NCBI GenBank assembly: GCA_021292105.1
Contig: CM037867.1
Span: 39,105,771-39,169,770 of the forward strand
Origin: Anadara kagoshimensis
Taxonomy: Eukaryota > Mollusca > Bivalvia > Arcoida > Arcidae
Reading direction: 5' to 3'
Length of the DNA stretch: 64,000 nt
The notes under the pieces: model-generated
Told to the model about the DNA's origin: nothing
The model's database searches: none
The model's input: the letters and a program-made list of their open reading frames with translations, nothing else
Position numbers and translations under genes: made by a program
Part shown: one piece after another, positions 23,261 to 34,504 of the stretch
Numbering within the stretch: position 1 is the first letter of the stretch
Layout of the letters: the number at the start of each line of letters is the position of its first letter

Positions 23261-25130
23261 ACTACAGTGTTTGGGTGGTTGAACAACAGTGTGTTTAGGT
23301 GGTATCTAGTGTGTTTGAATGGTTGAACTAGTGTGTTTGGGTGGTTATACTGCAATGTATTTGAGTGGCTGAACTAGTGTGTTTGGGTGGTTGTACTACA
23401 GTGTGTTTGCGTGGTTGTACTACAGTGGTTTGGGTGGTTGTATGACAGCGTGTGTGGGTGGTTGGCAACGTGTTTTAGTGGTTGTATGACAGTGTGTGTG
23501 TGTGTATTTTATAGATAGCACTATTGGGGCCATGACCCAATAATATATATATAGCATTTTTGAGTTTACTCAATACATATGCTTCACTACACTAGTACAT
23601 TGTACTACAGTGTTTGGGTGGTTAAACAACAGTGTGTTTGGGTGGTATCTAGTGTGTTTGAGTGGTTGTAATACAGTGTGTTTGAGTGATTGAACTAGTT
23701 TGGGTGGTTGAAATAGTGTGTTTGGATGGTTGGACTACAGTGTGTTTGGGTGGTTGTATGACAGTGTCTTTGAGTGGTTGTATGACAGCATGTTTGAGTG
23801 GTTGTATGACAGTGTGTTTGAGTGGTTGTATGACAGTGTCTTTGAGTGGTTGTTTGACAGTGTGTTTGAGTGGTTGTATGACAGTGTCTTTGAGTGGTTG
23901 TATGACAGCATGCTTGAGTGGTTGTATGACAGCGTGTTTAGTTGTTGTATAACAGCGTGTTTGAGTAGTTGTATGACAATGTGTTTTGGTGATCGTATGA
24001 CAGTGTCTTTGAGTGGTTGTATGACAGCATGCTTGAGTGGTTGTATGACAGTGTGTTTGAGTGGTTGTATGACAGTGTCTTTGAGTGGTTGTATGGCAGC
24101 GTGTTTGAGTGGTTGTATGACAATGTGTTTGAGTGGTTGTATGACAGTGTGTTTGAGTGGTTGTTTGACAATGTGTTTGAGTGGTTGTACGACACGACAG
24201 CGTGTTTAGTTGTTGTATGACAGTGTGTTTGAGTGGTCGTACGACACGACAGCGTGTTTAGTTGTATGACAGTGTGTTCGAGTGGTTGTATGACACGACA
24301 GCGTGTTTAGTTGTTGTATGACAGTGTGTTTGAGTGGTTGTATGACACGACAGCGTGTTTAGTTGTTGTATGACAGTGTGTTTGAGTGGTTGTTTGACAG
24401 CGTGTTTGAGTGGCTGTATGACACGACAGCGTGTTTAGTTGTATGACAGTGTGTTTGAGTGGTTGTTTGACAGTGTGTTTGAGTGGCTGTATGACACGAC
24501 AGCGTGTTTAGTTGTTGTATGACAGTGTGTTTGAGTGGTTGTTTGACAGCGTGTTTGAGTGGCTGTATGACACGACAGCGTGTTTAGTTGTATGACAGTG
24601 TGTTTGAGTGGTTGTATGACACGACAGCGTGTTTAGTTGTTGTATGACAGTGTGTTTGAGTGGTTGTTTGACAGCGTGTTTGAGTGGCTGTATGACACGA
24701 CAGCGTGTTTAGTTGTATGACAGTGTGTTTGAGTGGTTGTATGACACGACAGCGTGTTTAGTTGTTGTATGACAGTGTGTTTGAGTGGTTGTTTGACAGC
24801 GTGTTTGAGTGGCTGTATGACACGACAGCGTGTTTAGTTGTATGACAGTGTTTGAGTGGTTGTATGACACGACAGCGTGTTTAGTTGTTGTATGACAGTG
24901 TGTTTGAGTGGTTGTTTGACAGCGTGTTTGAGTGGCTGTATGACACGACAGCGTGTTTAGTTGTTGTATGACAGTGTCTTTGAGTGGTTGTATGACAGTG
25001 TGTTTGAGTGGTTGTACTACAGTGTGTTTGGGTGGTTGTACTACAGTGTGTTTGGGTGGTTGTGGTACAATGTGTATGGATTGTTGTATGGCAGTTTGTT
25101 TCAGTGGCTGTACTACAGTTAGATGAATGA
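23260..25130. repeat. Non-coding minisatellite, about 24-bp unit with higher-order structure
   Basis: The basic unit is about GTGTGTTTGAGTGGTTGTAT plus GACA. From about 23260 to 23740 units are irregular (GGGTGGTTGTACTACAGTGT). From 23740 to 24190 they are regular. From 24190 to 24970 a longer pattern appears, with CACGACAGCGTGTTTAGTTG inserted at intervals, giving a higher-order period of roughly 120-130 bp. Open frames on both strands come from the unit length being a multiple of three, and no gene signals flank them. Confidence 0.9.
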
Positions 25131-26473
25131 ATTGTTGATAGCACGTTACACAAAAACAAAAATTATATTTCACGTTACCGGTTAAATAAATTCATGTTAA
25201 TATTACAATAATGCCAAATGAAATGAGGCGACAAAAATATGGTATTCCATCGACATGTTTTTGAGATGGTTTGAAGACAATATTTTATTTGAATTATAAT
25301 GGAAAACGACATGCAATGCATTTTTGAGTACGATAACGAAACATAATCACAAAAAGTATAATGGTGGAAAAGTGGTCTAATGCGTCCATGTGCTGTATAT
25401 GAATTGTATTGCTTTTTCCCAGCGAAGTCAGAATTTGCTGTATCGCTAAGGGAATCTAGTTACTTGCAGTGTGAAACTATATGTGTACATTTAAGATTTC
25501 ACAGTGACTGAGTAGATGAACATATGAACATCTCAAAAAAAAAAAACCGGAGATGATAAGCGTTTTGGCATGCATAGGCCTGGCTTGTGAATTGTTCTAG
25601 TGATTTCTACAGTTTTCCAAACCTTTCTACAAAAATTTTGAATGGGTATATGTTGAACCAATTCTGACTTTATTTACCGGGCTTATATTGAACAAAATGC
25701 AGAAAGAATGAAATTGAAATAACAATTCCCCAACAACAGGCTGGACCATGTGTAATGGTGTAAAATTAGGTGTAATTTGTTAAAGTTAAATATTGGTTAA
25801 ATATTAGATATTAAAAGAAAAACCTTAATTTGAATGTTTAAATTTAGATTCTAATTAGCCATAGTTTTATGAAAAATTAAGATATTAAGAAAGTTGTCTT
25901 TAAGTTATATAATTGATAAAAATCTATAGTGTTAATTAATTTCTTTGAACTCGGAAATAAGGTATAGGGTGTAATATTATTTTTAGCAATTAGAATATAT
26001 CACTTGTCAAATTGACCCCTTGGTTGTAAAAGTTGTGTTCGATTTAACAGTCGTTCTGACGTGTAAATTATCCTTATAATTCGATAAACCCAGAGGTAAA
26101 AAGATAGAAATCTATCGTCTTAATAATAATTAATAAATAATAAATAATCTTTAATGTTGAAATTTGGAAAAGTTAAAGAATAAATCGTTAGCATCTTTTG
26201 TCTTGATAAATAAAATTGTCCTAGTTGAAACGTTGGGCGGCAAATTTAAAATAAATAGAGTACGCACTAAAATTTGACTACAGGGCAGTCCAGGTCCGTT
26301 AAATAGTTTGGCCAGATTGTCCATCCTCACATTACTATGCGAGATGGAATAAATATAATAAAATGGATCTGGATTTGTTTGTTTTAAGATCTTAGACATG
26401 CCAAGCGAGTGCTCGAGAAACATGAGCTAAATTCCCCTGATAGATGAGATTCGAACCCGAGTCAGAGCGAGGA
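25131..26473. other. Gene-free AT-rich stretch before the retroelement
   Basis: No exon, RNA gene or clear repeat is recognised. Immediately upstream of the LTR a GATTCGAACCCGAGTCAGAG string resembles a tRNA-type B box and could be a SINE remnant. Confidence 0.5.
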
Positions 26474-26565
26474 TGTAACACCCGCAATCCTGCTCCACCG
26501 TGCTGTGTATTATCGAGATAAGAAGGAAAAACCGGCGACACGTCCCGAGAAAGGAATGCACAGCA
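26474..26565 (+). repeat. 5' LTR (core)
   Basis: It starts TGTAACACCCGCAATCCTGC and includes CGACACGTCCCGAGAAAGGA and GCACAGCATAATA. It aligns with 33520-33617 with scattered differences. Homology stops at about 26565. The sequence after it (TTTGGTGGATGAAGAGTGGA) could be the primer-binding region, which is not verified. Confidence 0.7.
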
Positions 26566-26670
26566 TAATATGTTTGGTGGATGAAGAGTGGAAGTAACGG
26601 TACCAGGACGAAAACTACAGAGCTAAAGAAATGAAGATACCAGGTCCATCGATGTAAAGTCACATCCAAG

Positions 26671-27470
26671 ATGTCTGAATCGGAAGGTAACGTACAAGTT
26701 TTTACTTCTATTGTTACGCCTCCTATATTTAATGGTTCAGGCAATCCTTTAAACTGGGTGAAATATTTTAGGAATTGGATTGAAATAAATAAAATTACTG
26801 AGGACAAAGCGCATTTGTATGTCCCATTTTATTTAAAAGGATCCGCTAAAGTCTGGTTTGATGAGTGAAAGAATGGTGCTTAAAATAACTATAAACTTCT
26901 TGTAGAAGCACTTTGTAAAAGATTTGGAATTGATTTAGATCTTGAAGATATCGAAATTAATTTTTTTAATGAAAAGTTTTGGAGAACTTTGATAGGTTAA
27001 AATTAAAAGCATATTAGATTTTGAGATACCGGAACATTTGGAATTTAAATTGGCAAAGAAGGGTTTAAAGCCAGAGTTGGAAATTACAATTATAAAACAG
27101 AACCCTAAACCTTTAGAAGAACTTGAACACGCTGCTGTCATAGCAGAGAAATGTGTTAAGTTGTCAGAGCTAAATGTAAATTCAATAGATGGTAAGGATA
27201 TAGAACATGTACACAGAGAGAGATGTCAAAACTAGTAAGTAAGTTTTAAAGTATTAAAAATGACTCTAGACAATTAGCCAATGAAATACATTCTCAAGTA
27301 AGTAGAAAACGAAATAAATTTGTAGATTTTGTGGTAGATCTAGTTGTACTAGACAAGCTCATTGTAGAGCTAGACTGAAAGAATGTTATAAATGTAGAAA
27401 AGTTGGCCATGTAGCTAGGGCATGTTTTGAAGTTAAAAGTCAGATTAGGCACAAAAATACAATGCACATA
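26671..27470 (+). pseudogene. Retrotransposon gag remnant with CCHC knuckle
   Basis: A frame opens at 26671 with MSESEGNVQVFTSIVTPPIF and continues through GNPLNWVKYFRNWIEINKI to KGSAKVWFDE, then a stop at 26866. Capsid-like helices continue in other frames to about 27230. A zinc knuckle CYKCRKVGHVARAC lies at about 27386-27428. The N-W-x-x-F-R-x-W and A-x-x-W-F patterns are typical of Ty3/gypsy capsid. It is broken by stops and frame changes. Confidence 0.75.
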
Positions 27471-27576
27471 TAGGCAATAATACTCGGAATAGGACTGAGA
27501 ATACTAGTCGTGTAGCAAATCAAACTGATAGCAGGAACAATTCGACACGTACAACAGAGGAATCGAGATTACAAGT

Positions 27577-27900
27577 AAATTATACAGGAGCGGCAGTTAG
27601 TTGTTTGTCAATGTCCTTGTACAATAAGCTAAACGATGAACGTTCTAAGATCACTCTATCAGCAACTAGGATTTATGGGGTAGATGGAGTAGGTTTACAG
27701 ATATGTGGTGAAGGTTTTTGAAAAACTGACAATTTCACAGACATTTTTAGTAGTGAATAATATTGAATATCCAGTGATTTTGGGTCATGATTTTCTAAGT
27801 GAAAATCTTGCTAATATAGATTACCCAACTAGAACGTTATATCTCAATGACGGATCAGAACAAGTAGCACTAATTAATTCATTCAAAATAAGGTAAGAAC
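27577..27900 (+). pseudogene. Retrotransposon aspartic protease remnant
   Basis: YTGAAVSCLS (about 27577-27610) corresponds to the D-T/S-G-A active-site loop with the catalytic Asp replaced by Tyr. Downstream ILGHDFLSE (about 27778-27804) matches the I-L-G-x-D-F-L motif of Ty3/gypsy proteases. The loss of the Asp and a frame break between the two halves indicate an inactive copy. Confidence 0.7.
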
Positions 27901-28203
27901 AAACTATAAGACAGCTATATAGGGAAATAAGATGACTTTAGTTCCTGTTAAGATACCAGAGAAATTCAGAGGTAAGAATGTTATTTTGAAACCAAATGAT
28001 TATTTGAAAGCTTTAGAACTGTTTAGTGAACACTAAAGGTAAGACTGCAATGGTGCAGATAGTGAATCTATATAATGAGAAGATATATTGCCAAGAAATA
28101 GATCTGTGGCATCTATATCAGAGATCGAGCCGGGTTCTATAAAAAACTGGTCAACAATATTGAAAGTAAATCAGGTAAGAGGCAAAATAGCTTAAATTTT
28201 GAC

Positions 28204-29220
28204 TTGCCAAAGTCATGTCTTTCAAAGAATGAAAAGGACAAATTATTGAAGTTCCCCAAGGAAAACAGACAGGTTTTCTCTACATATTTATTTGAAATAG
28301 GTCTGACAGATGTATATAAGCATGAAATTAATACAGTTGAGAACTCTCCAGTTAGTTTGCCACCGCACAGGGCAGCACCAAAGGCAAGACAGGAAATAGA
28401 AAAAAGATAGAAGAAATGCTCAAAAACAATATTATCAGTCCTTCTAACTCTATTTTGCATAGTCCAGTTGTAATGGTAAAAAAATCAGATGGTAGTTTCC
28501 GGTTCCTTTGTGACTTTCGTCTTTTAAACCAGAACATAAAACCAATGTCATTCCCATTGCCAAATTTAAATGATGTTTTTGACACAATTGGAGGGAGGAA
28601 ACCTCAATTTTTTTCCACAATTGGTTGATCTCAATCTTTTTGGCAAATCTCTCTCCATGAAAATAGTAAGGCCAAAGCAGCGTTCATAACGCATTCAGGA
28701 ATTTACGAATAGAACCGTATGCCCTATGGATTATAAATAGCAGTATTTCTTTTTCACAAGTGATGAGAGGTTTGAACTGGAAAATGTGTTATGTTACATA
28801 GATGATTTACTGATCTTGAGCAAGGATTTTAATGAACATCTTGAGCATTTAGAAGAAGATTTTACTAGGTTAAGGAAAGCAAATCTAACGCTAAAACCAG
28901 AAAAGTGTCATTTTGGTGTCACAGAAGTGAAATATTTAGGTCACATAATATCAAAAGATGGAGTCAAGGTAGATAATTCAAAAATTGAACTTGTCAGAAA
29001 TTATCCAGTACCACGAAATCAGCATGAGGTTAGACAAATATTAGGATTATGTAATTATTATAGGAGGTTCTCTAAAGATTATGCAAAGATAATCATTCCT
29101 TTAAATGCTCTTCAAAAAGATAAACCTTTTGTTTGGGATGATAAATGTCAGAAATCTTTTGAAGCTTTGAAAACTGCACTGCACTTACGTCCACACCTAT
29201 TTTGTCTTATCCAGATTTGA
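28204..29220 (+). pseudogene. Retrotransposon reverse transcriptase remnant
   Basis: It begins with a segment containing LPPHRAAPKARQEIEK (a P-x-R-x-x-P-like entry motif). Then come SPVVMVKKSDGSFRFLCDFR and FPLPNLNDVFDTIG, typical fingers motifs of Ty3/gypsy RT. The Y-I-D-D catalytic box is at 28795-28806. The thumb follows with GHIISKDGV and LGLCNYYRRF. Stops occur at 28408, 28627 and several near 28700-28760, and the first catalytic-Asp region is disrupted. Confidence 0.85.
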
Positions 29221-29627
29221 ACAAACCATTTATTCTTACAACTGACGACTTAGGTTCAGCTATAGGGTACATTTTAGGCCAGTTAGATGTTGAAAATAAG
29301 GAACAATATATTTTATATGGTGGGCGTACACTTAGAAATAAAGAGAAAAATTGGACAATAACTGAAAAAGAATGTTTGGCTGTATTAGAAGGTATTATGA
29401 AAAACAAAGTTTATCTCTCACATGCTAAGTTTCAGGTTTACACTGACCATCAAGCGTTAGTTTGGTTATATAAATCTAAAGATACAAATTCAAGGTTAGA
29501 AAGGTGGGCTTTAGAATTGCAAAATTATAGTTTTGATGTTATTTACAAAGAAGGTAAAAAGAATCAAAATGCTGATGCTATATCTAGAATACCTTATGAT
29601 AATGTAGACAATAACGAACAAAAATGA
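29202..29627 (+). pseudogene. Retrotransposon RNase H domain
   Basis: FILTTDDLGSAIGYILGQ holds the first acidic residue region (usual T-D-A-S/D-x-x-x-G). WTITEKECLAVLEGI holds the E motif, and FQVYTDHQALVWL the D-H motif. NADAISRIPY is the usual end of the connection to integrase. It is the most intact block of this element, open for 141 codons, but it overlaps the RT frame with a shift. Confidence 0.85.
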
Positions 29628-29798
29628 GTGACACATGTAAATAGTATTGACAGTAGGTCAGACGTGACTGTAACAGTTGTTATGTTTGAATATATACAAG
29701 GCAAACCGTTAGTCGCGGTTATTGACAATGACACCGTAGAATTAAATGATGTGCCCAGTATTTGTTAGCTTCAGGGACAATGTCCAGAGCTAAAAAAC

Positions 29799-30946
29799 TT
29801 GATAAATTATCTTAAGATAAATGAACTTCCGGACGACCCGAAAAGAGGTCGAAATTTATGCTATGAAAGAGACCACTATAGGTTAGGTGCTATGGTCGAG
29901 CTTATACACTTATATCGATCACGTACTAAGGGTGTACATAAGGCAGAAAGTATGATAGAACAGTTGGTTCTCTCCAAGACATTAGACAAGACGCATTACG
30001 TGCTTACCACGACTAGTACTGTAAAGCAGGTGGTGGACACACAGGTGTTAAGAAAACTTTCAGTGCTCTAAATCTAAAGTATTATTGGAACGGTATGACT
30101 CAGCAAGTATATGATTATGTAACAAGTTGTGATAAGTGCCAGAGAGCTAAACAACCGACTCATCATCGGCCAGATTCATTAATGCCCTTACCCACAGAGG
30201 GCACTTTCTCATGTTGGCACATGGACATACTCAAATGTTTGCCTAAATCAAAAGAAGGGTACCAGCACATCTTGCTAGTTGTAGATAGTTTTTCTAGATG
30301 GCCTGAAAGTTTTCCCTTAAAACGCAAGAAGCGACTGAAGTAGCAGAAGTTCTATATAACGAGATATTTAGTCGCTATGGTGCGCCAATTGGTAAGTGAT
30401 CGTGGCCAGACATTTATGTCAAAGTTAGTACAAGCACTGTGTGAACTGTTTTATGTAAGTCGACACCACACTAGTTCTTATCACCCACAGTCCAATTCTA
30501 CTTGTGAAAGGATGAATCGCACGATAGCTCAGACGTTACGGACATATTGTGGCAGTGACCAGTTAAATTGGCCAAAGCTTTTACCAAGTGTAATGATGGC
30601 AATGCGTATGTCTCCAAATACTGAGTCAACAGGGTTTTCTCCGTTTTAATTGTTATTTGGTAAAGAAATGAATTTACCCTTTGACATAAATGTTCAGCCA
30701 AAACCACAAATGGGTAAAACTGCTAAGGAACATTTGGAGGAGTTGATTGATAGACTGAAAATTGTTAAGTCGATTGTAAAAGAATCAAAAGACCAATCAC
30801 AAGTGAAGGCCAAGGCGCCTGAATTTGAAGCTGGTGATATGGTAATGTTAAAAGCAATGAAAGTACCTAAAGGATTATCTCCCAAGTTACATGTAAAGTG
30901 GGATGGTCCCTTTTACATTGTAGACGTTAGAGATAATCATACATGA
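29799..30946 (+). pseudogene. Retrotransposon integrase remnant
   Basis: The zinc-binding region has an H near 30039 and CDKC at about 30127-30140. The D,D-35-E core is seen as HMDIL (about 30221), SDRGQTFM (about 30397) and STCERMNR (about 30498). A C-terminal SH3-like segment with FEAGDMVMLKAMKVPKGLS and KWDGPFYIVDVRD runs to the insertion point. There are stops at 30069, 30341 and 30647 with frame shifts, so it is not functional. Confidence 0.82.
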
Positions 30947-31072
30947 ACACCGTCTTAGTTTACAGTAAAACAAGTTTATAATGAAGCCCTAGGGACTCTA
31001 CTTTTAACTTTGTTATATAGCAACTTTGTTATATTGTTATATATAGACTTATATAGAGAAGCCAAAGGTGTC

Positions 31073-31700
31073 TTCCCACTCAGCCAACATTTCAAAATTT
31101 CCTATTCCCACTTGGCCAACATTGTTGAATAAACATTTAAGATTTCACCTGGAAAATTTTTGCTATAGTCTTTTTCAGCAAAATTGTTTGCAGTGCTGAA
31201 TAATTTAAGTAGAATATCATTCTAATTTCAAAATTAAATATTTTATTATAAAGTTAATGTTAACAATGCAAATAAATAAAAAATATAAATAGTAAATAAA
31301 TACATATTTTAAATAAATAATTAAATATTTGAAATAAATAAATAAATTTTTTTGATGGTGAATATTATTATTAAATATATGTGTCTGTAGAGGATTGGTC
31401 AATTAAGGCAATTATATTTTAAGATTTTTAGGATTTTTCCGCTTTGTTTCAATACTCTTTAACAATCTTTACTGAAAACTTAACTAAATATCATACACAT
31501 TAAATAAACTTACAATCGGATATCAATGAACAAAAACATTATACATGTATGTATTCAACCTTAATTCATTTCTGTGTAAATATTGCAAGTTTTAAAGCAA
31601 CATTTTAAATTCATTTTTTTCATTAATTGAAATATGCATGTTTGCCTGTTTCAATAAGTTAAACAATTAAAAAAATAATATAACTGATTTTTTTCTCAAA

Positions 31701-31759
<59 letters not shown>

Positions 31760-32267
31760 GAGAGGTCTAATATGGTTCATCAGCAGAGGAATTATTTGAT
31801 AATCCATTTTTAAAGATCTCACACACGAAACTCCATAGACATGATCAAATCCTCTAATGGATTTTTGAAATATCATGCAATGTAACACAAAAAATTATTT
31901 AAGTTTTCCTTTTGCCACATTTTTTAAGGAAATTTTAGTTTTATGGTGGGGAAAATGGTAAATTTATATCATCTCTAATACACAAAATCAACTTTGAATT
32001 AAAAAAAAAACAAAAACAAAAACACCTTAATATGTGTGAAATTCTAACAAGTTATTTTATTGATATAGTTCGAAAATTTCTCATTTAAAAAAATATTTTT
32101 ATTCAGATTTTGAGATTTTGTTCTTGCTTTTCTGAAACAGACTTACCCTCACCTGTAATTAATATATATTGTCTTTGCTAATCCTACAACGAACACCAAT
32201 TCCCACTCAGCCAACATTTAAAATCTTAAAAAAGGTACAAAATTTCAAAATGTTGGCTAAGTGGGAA
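31073..32267. mobile_element. Element with TTCCCACTCAGCCAACATTT ends nested inside the previous one
   Basis: The left end is TTCCCACTCAGCCAACATTT then CAAAATTT. The right end is the reverse complement with one mismatch (AAATTTCAAAATGTTGGCTA...GTGGGAA). A second internal left-like motif (TTCCCACTTGGCCAACATTG at about 31109) and another forward copy near 32201 suggest subterminal repeats. The 37538 copy of the host element lacks this block, which supports nesting. It contains a (GA)n run at 31704-31763 and has no coding potential. Confidence 0.7.
31704..31763. repeat. (GA)n microsatellite
   Basis: A nearly perfect GA run of about 60 bases with two GGA interruptions. Confidence 0.95.
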
Positions 32268-32359
32268 TGAACCAAGCCAAATTATTGACTTCGTTCTATC
32301 CATGTATTCGTTTTAAGCGTGTTCGTTATATTCGTGTTTTATTGTAAACTAAGACGGTG

Positions 32360-32649
32360 TTCAGATCACAAAAATGGTGAAATCTCGTATTCACAATAAT
32401 AGATTAAAACTTTACATTGGCCCAAGAGACCACAGAGAATCCCCGACTGACAATGATGTTACTGTAAACGATGACAGTGACGATGTACAACCTGCTAATA
32501 ATGATCAGAATAATAAGGAGAACAGTCAAAATGTTGATAATAATGATGTGGTAGATTCTGAAATTGATGAAAATGTTAATGATTTTGAAGCTGATAAACT
32601 TATGGGCAAGAAAAGGTCTAATTGTAAAAATTATTACAAAGTGATTTAG
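32360..32649 (+). pseudogene. Integrase C-terminus and chromodomain start of the retroelement
   Basis: It resumes after the DNA insert. A short segment with KSRIHNNRLKLYIGPRD matches the conserved end of Ty3/gypsy integrases (H-x-N-R-L-K-x-Y). An acidic Asp/Asn-rich linker follows, then FEADKLMGKKRSNCKNYYKV, which resembles the start of a chromodomain (E-x-E-K-I-L-x-K-R-x-x-x-G-x-x-x-Y-x-V-K-W). The frame stops at 32647, before the tryptophan-containing core. Confidence 0.65.
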
Positions 32650-33519
32650 TGAACCTAATTCTCTCATATCTAAATTTGTCAAAATTCTTCAAGAAAGTTG
32701 GTTGTCATACTTTAGAATATAAGTTAAATTGCCAACATTTGATGATGTTCATCAAAGATATTCTCCACATAGTGGTAATAAGAATGGGAAAATCAACATT
32801 AGAATGAATGGTTGAAAATTAATCAAAAAATAAAAATATCACTATATGTTTTGACGAAGGGTATTCAAATAGCTAGATAAGCAAGGATTTTTTGTAACAT
32901 AAAAGTTGTTACTTGTGATATTGTTTGTAATCAATTTAATTTAATTTCAGGTTGTTAACATTTATCTTTAGGGGAAAGTAATCATAGCGGTCAAAGTAGT
33001 GATGCATTCGCATCCAATTGTTGTATATACATTATTAGTTTCAGGTACATAAAGGATTGAGTTGCTGATGTGAGGCATTTGCCCCCAATTGTTTGCCCAA
33101 CGTGTATTGTAAATTTTTTTTTTATTTACATGACTGGTTTGTGAGAACATCGGCTGTCGAAGGAAGGCAACGAGAAAACTGACGATAAGAGATGGTTGAA
33201 GAAAAACTATGTTAATGGAGAAAAGGCCATGACTGATGACAGAGGGCGACAGTATCAGCTGACAGACTGGATAAAAAGACTTTAAAACTGAAATGCTGCT
33301 ATGGAAACGACTGACTTCTTGATCTGAGTTTGGAATGTAAAGCCATAAACGAGAAGGACTTGTGTTTGGAATTATGAACTTAACTATGAATTCAATGTGA
33401 TTCCTAATTGCGACCATAATATGGACTAACTTAAAATATTGACAAAAGAAATTAATATTATGAGCTGTAATCTGTATCAAACATGATAGTACCAGGATCG
33501 TGTATGTTATCCGCTTTGA

Positions 33520-33617
33520 TGTAACACCCGCAATCCCGCTCCGCCCTGCTGTGTATTCCGGGATCAGAAGGAAAACACCAGCGACACGTCCCGAGAGGGA
33601 ATGCACAGCATAATACA
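33520..33617 (+). repeat. 3' LTR (core)
   Basis: TGTAACACCCGCAATCCCGC through CGACACGTCCCGAGAGGGAA to GCACAGCATAATACA. It pairs with 26474-26565. No matching target duplication was found next to the two copies. Confidence 0.7.
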
Positions 33618-33759
33618 TGGACCATAAGATACACGCAGTTCAGCGTTTGGCAACCGGTGGGGTTACATATTAAATGATGCCGTGTATGACAACGTTGGGA
33701 TGGGGTAGAATTATCTGAATAAAAAAGTATACTGAGCTACCGAGGCAGTTGGGATCCCA

Positions 33760-34310
33760 ATTTATATTTTAAAGATTGCATAATTGGGTCCATGGCCCAA
33801 TAATTTATAAGATATATAGCATTATTGGGTCTGACCCAACTGCATATGTGTATAAGAAATGGAAAATTTGCAAGTATCAGAAAATCTAACAGTAGACAGA
33901 TGCTACTAAGAAACAGCCGCAAGAAGATTTATAGTATACAAAAGACAAAACCAAAACCTGTTAGGACCCAACTATATTTATATAGATAACATTATTGGGT
34001 CCATGACCCAACAATATATTATATATATAGCATTATTGGGTCAGACCCAATAAATAATTGGGTCTGACCCAACAAGTAGGTTTCAGAATCATCATTGATA
34101 ACTATGAAATTTCACACATTTTTTCGTGTATATATACGTATACATAGCTACTTGTGCCACTTATCTATAATTCCATAAGATTTACAATCGTCTACTATAG
34201 CACTTCTACTTGGACCCAATAGCAGTGTAATATATGCAAGACCCAATAAGTGGGTAAGTTTAAGTATATATATATATATTAATATATATATATATATATA
34301 TATATGGAAT
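33760..34310. repeat. Cluster of ATTGGGTC / GACCCAAT inverted motifs with (TA)n
   Basis: At least six short inverted motifs (for example AATTGGGTCCATGGCCCAAT at about 33783 and ATTGGGTCAGACCCAATAAA at about 34034), each able to form small hairpins, are separated by AT-rich ATATATAGCATTATT spacers. A (TA)n tract ends the cluster at 34266-34305. It is related to repeats at 8480-8560 and 23150-23220. No coding content. Confidence 0.6.
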
Positions 34311-34504
34311 TGACCAAATTGCACCTAATACTTGCTAACTTGATCCAACACCTATTTTCCATCTCATTTTCTTTCATGCATGTAGGCCTACCATAGCTTA
34401 TAGATATTCTTTAAGATTTAACTGATTGATAAATATTTATTAAAATCTAAAGCCAGTCCTCATCTTCACATGTGAAAAGAGGATGAATCTGTAAAGATTT
34501 TCCA

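Larger units (their letters stand above)
30963..32344. mobile_element. TA-flanked CAGTAAAAC element inserted in the retroelement pol
   Basis: The ends are CAGTAAAACAAGTTTATAAT (left) and its near reverse complement ...TTCGTGTTTTATTG (right), flanked by TA on both sides (30961-30962, 32345-32346). A related 555-bp copy is at 37538-38092, sharing GACTTATATAGAG and GACTTCG..CTATCCA blocks. The TA duplication and ends fit a Tc1/mariner-type non-autonomous element. The extra length here comes from a nested element at 31073-32267. Confidence 0.78.
26474..33617 (+). mobile_element. Decayed Ty3/gypsy (chromovirus-like) LTR retrotransposon
   Basis: Short LTR-like direct repeats lie at 26474-26565 and 33520-33617 (TGTAACACCCGCAATC..., CGACACGTCCCGAGA..., GCACAGCATAATA). 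Between them, in order, are gag with a CCHC knuckle, protease, reverse transcriptase, RNase H, integrase and a chromodomain remnant, the Ty3/gypsy order. The frame is interrupted by many stops and indels, so it is inactive. A 1.4 kb DNA element interrupts the integrase C terminus at 30963-32344. Without that insert the element would be about 5.7 kb, normal for this group. The LTRs look short (about 95 bp) and their outer limits are uncertain. The stretch from 32650 to 33519 is not recognisably coding. Confidence 0.85.

Noticed and set aside
23686-25173. Frames of 85-163 codons over the minisatellite on both strands
   Set aside because: They are products of the repeat unit, with no start context, splice site or conserved motif.
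32968-33618. 216-codon minus-strand frame over the retroelement's 3' end
   Set aside because: It is antisense to the LTR region, has no known motif and begins inside the LTR. Kept as a shadow.
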